Assembly (NCBI GenBank): GCA_030747885.1
Contig: JASLJW010000034.1
Span: forward strand, 1 to 19,206
From: Candidatus Thalassarchaeaceae archaeon
GTDB taxonomy: Archaea > Thermoplasmatota > Poseidoniia > Poseidoniales > Thalassarchaeaceae
Reading direction: 5' to 3'
DNA: 19,206 nt
Shown: positions 16,539 to 19,206 of the stretch, in pieces
How positions within the stretch are numbered: the first letter of the stretch is position 1
Layout: every line of letters begins with the position of its first letter
Translations under genes and position numbers: made by a program
Notes under the pieces: model-generated
The model's input: the letters and a program-made list of their open reading frames with translations, nothing else
Told to the model about the DNA's origin: nothing
Database searches by the model: none

Positions 16539-16558
16539 GAGAATTAATAGGTGCAGAA

Positions 16559-17005
16559 ATGGAACAGCAGGACCGTTTGGAAGGGCTCAAGTCAGCACAC
16601 ATTAGAGAAATGAGTAGTAGAATTGGAAGAGTTAGTTCTCGAATAGAAGATTTCTTGGAAATCATAGTGGAGTTAGAGGATCGAAACGGAGAAGCAAGGG
16701 TCGCAGATATTGCTTCTAATCTTGCGATTTCAAGGCCAACGGTAGTCAGGATGCTTAGTAAAATGGCAAAAGATGGGTGGATTGAACAAGTTCCATATCG
16801 CCCAGTGAAATTATGCCCAAAAGGAAGAGAACACGCTGAATGGATGCGGGAGCGTCATAGTATTCTATTCAGATTCCTAAGGAATCTTGGGATTGAAGAA
16901 ACAACTGCGCATCATGAAACTGAAGGAATTGAACACCATCTGTCGGAAGATACTGTTCGACAAATTGAGAAGATGGTGAAACGCATGGGAGAAAATCAAT
17001 CATAA
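16559..17005 (+). CDS. MntR/DtxR-family metal-dependent transcriptional repressor
   Basis: Predicted DNA-binding regulator that responds to Mn(II) or Fe(II). Of 148 residues, about 28-90 form the winged helix-turn-helix (recognition part SRPTVVRMLSKM) and 91-145 the metal-binding dimerisation helices. Aligned by eye with Bacillus MntR, all six metal-site residues are conserved: Asp31 and Glu34 (EDFLE), His100 (ERHSILF), and Glu122, Glu125 and His126 (EGIEHH). The Asp/Glu pair at the first site matches the manganese-type MntR and not the Met/Cys pattern of iron-type DtxR. The C-terminal SH3-like domain of DtxR/IdeR is absent, also as in MntR. About 27 extra N-terminal residues precede the domain. 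It sits upstream of an uncharacterised membrane-protein gene, a possible target. No metal transporter gene is visible in the window. Confidence 0.9.
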   Translation: MEQQDRLEGLKSAHIREMSSRIGRVSSRIEDFLEIIVELEDRNGEARVADIASNLAISRPTVVRMLSKMAKDGWIEQVPYRPVKLCPKGREHAEWMRERHSILFRFLRNLGIEETTAHHETEGIEHHLSEDTVRQIEKMVKRMGENQS

Positions 17006-17042
17006 CCATATTCACTCCCAAAATACGGGTGAGCCATTAAGA

Positions 17043-17056
17043 CTAGAATGCTCTAG
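17043..17056. promoter_or_regulatory. Inverted repeat CTAGA-N4-TCTAG, candidate operator
   Basis: Perfect 5-base arms (17043-17047 and 17052-17056) separated by ATGC, ending 7 bases before the GTG start of the 12-helix membrane protein and 37 bases after the regulator stop. No T-tract follows, so it is unlikely to be an intrinsic terminator. It could be an operator for the neighbouring MntR-like protein, but 5-base arms arise by chance fairly often. Confidence 0.3.
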
Positions 17057-17063
17057 AACTTTC

Positions 17064-18392
17064 GTGGTAGAAGCCAACGAGCACAAATCGACTTCGGGGA
17101 CCTATCTGGAGTTAACTCAATCAGGGATACTCGGTGCAATCTTGTTTGTCTTGGCAGGCCTTTGGACCTTTATTTCCCCAATCGGGCTAATTGCACAGGG
17201 TGAATTAAGTCCGATTGAATTGACTCTGATTGGAACAATTGTGGCTTCACATGGATGGATGATGTGTTTCGTCCTAGGTGCTGCATTCGATGTGCTTCCT
17301 TTCATCCATAAATTCGTACCCTTTGAGGAATCATCTCTAAAATCTGTTCAAAATTTGAATTTGGGTGGAATCATCATCATTTTCATCGGATTGATCATTG
17401 GAAATATCGAATTCTTCTATCAAACATTATTGATTGGAATGTCAGCATTCGCATTCCAATATGTCCACCTATGGAATCCAATTAGGACATTTCTCGCAAA
17501 TAGAAATCTAGGAAATTCAGACCCGGTAGGAATTGCAGGAATTGCACCAGGAATTACAATCCTAATTGGTTCAATGATTTGTATTCTCACTGGACTAAAT
17601 CCTGCAAAAATAGAAATTATGTATCTGGCAATGTGGCTAACAGTTGACCTCATATGGGTTCCAATTTGTTGGGCTTTGGCCTTGAGTTACTTCAATCGAA
17701 GAAAGGGGTGGAGGCTAATTCCTACCAATCAAATTAGCATTAGAAGTATGATCATTGGTTCAGTAATTATGATTCATCTCGCTAGCGAAATAGCATTGTA
17801 TTTCACATATATCGGGGAATCGATCCCATATCTTCTCCGAGGGGGCGTAATCTTGGTTCTAGGAACAATGTTGAACCCTCTACGAATTGTTCAACGTTCT
17901 AGAAAATCTGTACATTATAGTGCACTAATTGTTGTTTCATGTCTGTTAATTCCAGTTATTGGAGTAGTCTCAATTTTCCTATGGGCAATCGATTCATCGT
18001 CTCCCAGAATGTTTGTTTTCATTGGAAACGGATTCCTGATGATTCTACCAATTGGTGCTGGAATTGCTATTGGTTATATCTCAACTCTACATGAAGATCA
18101 TTTGCATAGAAGAGAAGATTCTCGGAGAAACGGATGGCCCACGAGCATTATCGTTTTGATTGCTGCAATTTCGATTTCTGGGCCATTTCTAAGAGAAAAA
18201 TTAGTTTTTGAAACGCTACCAATTGGGATCAGAACGGCAATTATTGCTACCCCATTTCTACTTGCATTATTCAGAATGCTTTCTTGGTGGAAAGAAGAAG
18301 TAATTCCTGAAAATGGATCTTGGCAAAGAATTCCAATGTTCTGGAATGAGATACATGAACCACTAGATCCTTACGAATTTGAATCTGAATAA
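17064..18392 (+). CDS. Uncharacterised integral membrane protein, about 12 transmembrane helices
   Basis: 442-residue polytopic membrane protein of unknown function. By hydrophobicity I count about twelve helices (near 20-46, 51-81, 98-115, 116-137, 153-178, 185-209, 224-250, 252-271, 282-308, 314-340, 354-373, 383-404), a short cytosolic N-terminus and an acidic C-terminal tail. Helix 2 contains SHGWMMCFVLGAAFDVLP, which resembles the haem-ligand helix of haem-copper oxidase subunit I and NnrS-type proteins. Other buried histidines occur in helix 4 (YVHLW) and helix 7 (MIHLASE), but the HxH and adjacent His-His pattern of true oxidases is not evident. The start is GTG 17064; no in-frame ATG precedes the first helices. 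The gene follows the MntR-like regulator by 58 bases and overlaps the convergent Maf gene by 22 bases. A transporter is an equally fair reading. Confidence 0.75.
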   Translation: MVEANEHKSTSGTYLELTQSGILGAILFVLAGLWTFISPIGLIAQGELSPIELTLIGTIVASHGWMMCFVLGAAFDVLPFIHKFVPFEESSLKSVQNLNLGGIIIIFIGLIIGNIEFFYQTLLIGMSAFAFQYVHLWNPIRTFLANRNLGNSDPVGIAGIAPGITILIGSMICILTGLNPAKIEIMYLAMWLTVDLIWVPICWALALSYFNRRKGWRLIPTNQISIRSMIIGSVIMIHLASEIALYFTYIGESIPYLLRGGVILVLGTMLNPLRIVQRSRKSVHYSALIVVSCLLIPVIGVVSIFLWAIDSSSPRMFVFIGNGFLMILPIGAGIAIGYISTLHEDHLHRREDSRRNGWPTSIIVLIAAISISGPFLREKLVFETLPIGIRTAIIATPFLLALFRMLSWWKEEVIPENGSWQRIPMFWNEIHEPLDPYEFESE

Positions 18393-19018
18393 TCAATGAT
18401 TTTTCTTATTTCTTCAATTGCTTTACTCGCAAAACCAAGGACAGTCACTTCCTCTCCTTCTACCAATTGTGTAAATGATGCAGCATGGCCTGCCAGATCA
18501 TATCCTCCTGCCTTTCCTTTCCATGATCCCGATGAAAGTAATTCATTCAAAGATGATTCATCCAATGTTTCAAACTCAACAATTGCTGATTCAACAAATC
18601 GAGTTACCATTGGTTCAGAATGTTCAAAATCAAGAATTGCAGTCCCAGACCAAACAAGATGACGGCACCCTGATAGATCCAATAACATTCTCAATGCTGA
18701 AAGTTCATTTTCTGGTTGACCGAGAGCAACAGATATGTCATTAGGATCTTCAACTAATGTATCAGAAACTACCCATAGATTGGGAGGGGGAATAGAATCA
18801 TGCTCTACAGCATTCTGGGATTCAAGGAAATATTGCAACCGAGCTCGAGAAATCTTATCATCCAAAACTTGAGTGACTTGAAGGGACACTTCGCCATCCG
18901 TTGATTGCTCTTCCCCAACTAGTGGTATTGCCTCTATTTCCGCCTGACTCAGTAGGTGATTCGTTAGCCAATCCAACCTTCGTGATGAAGCAGAAGCGAG
19001 GCGGATTCTTCGGGCCAT
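18371..19018 (-). CDS. Maf-type nucleoside triphosphate pyrophosphatase (divergent)
   Basis: Likely hydrolyses non-canonical or selected nucleoside triphosphates to monophosphate and pyrophosphate (house-cleaning, cytoplasmic). ATG 19018 is preferred because it puts the family's first strand at the very N-terminus (MARRIRLASAS); a GTG at 19030 adds only four residues. In the 215-residue product, SASSRR (9-14) is the phosphate-binding signature, with Ser where most members have Pro. Lys55 in LDDKISRA, Asp86 in VVSDTLV and GKAGGY (168-173) are further family marks. Two departures stand out: the usual GKP is GQP (Gln101), and YxIQG is YDLAG. The gene overlaps the convergent membrane-protein gene by 22 bases. 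Family membership is firm; full activity is less certain because of these changes. Confidence 0.87.
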   Translation of the reverse strand: MARRIRLASASSRRLDWLTNHLLSQAEIEAIPLVGEEQSTDGEVSLQVTQVLDDKISRARLQYFLESQNAVEHDSIPPPNLWVVSDTLVEDPNDISVALGQPENELSALRMLLDLSGCRHLVWSGTAILDFEHSEPMVTRFVESAIVEFETLDESSLNELLSSGSWKGKAGGYDLAGHAASFTQLVEGEEVTVLGFASKAIEEIRKIIDYSDSNS

Positions 19019-19035
19019 GATAGTACTCACGCGAT

Positions 19036-19040
19036 GGAGG
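19036..19040 (+). promoter_or_regulatory. Shine-Dalgarno site deciding the KaiC-like gene start
   Basis: A perfect GGAGG ends 5 bases before ATG 19046. This makes 19046 a better start than the in-frame ATG at 19082, which has only GGTGGA 3 bases ahead. Confidence 0.6.
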
Positions 19041-19041
19041 C

Positions 19042-19049
19042 GTTTATGT
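19042..19049 (-). promoter_or_regulatory. TATA-like box for the Maf gene
   Basis: On the minus strand CATAAACG lies 24-31 bases before ATG 19018, consistent with an archaeal TATA box and a leaderless or nearly leaderless transcript. It overlaps the start codon of the divergent KaiC-like gene, so the two promoters would be interleaved. Support is positional only. Confidence 0.3.
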
Positions 19050-19206
19050 CCTCCCCGTACCTCCTATCGAACGGTGGACCTATGAGCGATGCCAACATTC
19101 GGATTCCCACATATGTGAATGGACTAGACCAAAGGATGCAAGGGGGCATTCCGCAAGGGCATATTGTATTATTAGCAGGAGTAAGTGGTTCGATGAAATC
19201 AAGTCT
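19046..19206 (+). CDS. KaiC/RAD55-like RecA-superfamily ATPase, 3'-truncated by the window edge
   Basis: Only the first 53 residues are visible. They hold the standard beginning of the KaiC/RadA-like ATPase domain: RIPTYVNGLD (19-28), the GGIPQG turn (33-38), a hydrophobic strand HIVLLAG and the P-loop GVSGSMKSS (45-53). The P-loop has Met where the usual GxGK(S/T) has Gly just before Lys. Archaeal members include RAD55-like proteins, GvpD and ArlH, with roles in signalling, gas vesicles or motility, so no specific role can be given from this fragment. The start at ATG 19046 rests on the GGAGG 5 bases upstream; starting at 19082 would drop 12 residues outside the conserved fold. It is divergent from the Maf gene. 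Confidence 0.8.
   Translation, partial: MSSPYLLSNGGPMSDANIRIPTYVNGLDQRMQGGIPQGHIVLLAGVSGSMKSS

Noticed and set aside
17006..17063. Intrinsic terminator after the MntR-like gene
   Set aside because: The inverted repeat has short arms and no T-tract follows it.
1..19206. CRISPR array, tRNA genes, insertion sequences or a defence island
   Set aside because: No regularly spaced repeats, tRNA-like cloverleaf, transposase motif or defence-family protein was seen on either strand; the window is nearly all long coding genes.

Overview
The window is a dense, essentially gap-free stretch of an archaeal chromosome with AT-leaning base composition. Several signals point to archaea, most likely a marine Thermoplasmatota-type lineage such as Marine Group II (Poseidoniales). 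They are a helix-hairpin-helix MutS homologue without an Smr domain, an aconitase-X/phosphomevalonate-dehydratase-type protein, a RAD55/KaiC-like ATPase, TATA-like boxes about 25 bases ahead of some start codons, and secreted proteins with lamin-tail and Asp-box domains. The isoleucyl-tRNA synthetase looks bacterial in type, as expected for a lineage with many acquired genes. The lineage assignment is inference; no rRNA or other decisive marker is present.

Layout. 1-1434: the 5'-truncated cysteinyl-tRNA synthetase gene (+). 1437-4304 (-) and 4402-5850 (+): a divergent pair for the cell surface, a membrane-anchored amidohydrolase with a lamin-tail domain and an Asp-box lipoprotein. 5840-7897 and 7901-11146 (both -): a two-gene unit, ileS followed after 3 bases by a MutS-family gene. 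11241-11942 (+): a heavy-metal-associated domain fused to a four-helix membrane protein. 12035-18392 (+): five closely spaced genes, namely glutamine-dependent NAD synthetase, a fused two-domain aconitase-X-type dehydratase, a sugar-nucleotide epimerase, a MntR/DtxR-type metal-dependent repressor and a 12-helix membrane protein. 18371-19018 (-): a Maf-type nucleotide pyrophosphatase. 19046-end (+): the start of a KaiC/RAD55-like ATPase.

Most genes are housekeeping (tRNA charging, NAD synthesis, DNA recombination or repair, nucleotide house-cleaning). The accessory interest lies in five places: the surface pair, the metal-binding membrane fusion, the fused dehydratase with its domain order, the complete MntR metal site upstream of a palindrome and an unknown membrane protein, and the non-standard nucleotide-binding residues in the Maf and KaiC-like proteins.

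No tRNA, rRNA, CRISPR array, insertion sequence or integrase was seen. No gene-free stretch exceeds about 100 bases. I did not find a clear new multi-gene defence or mobile system.
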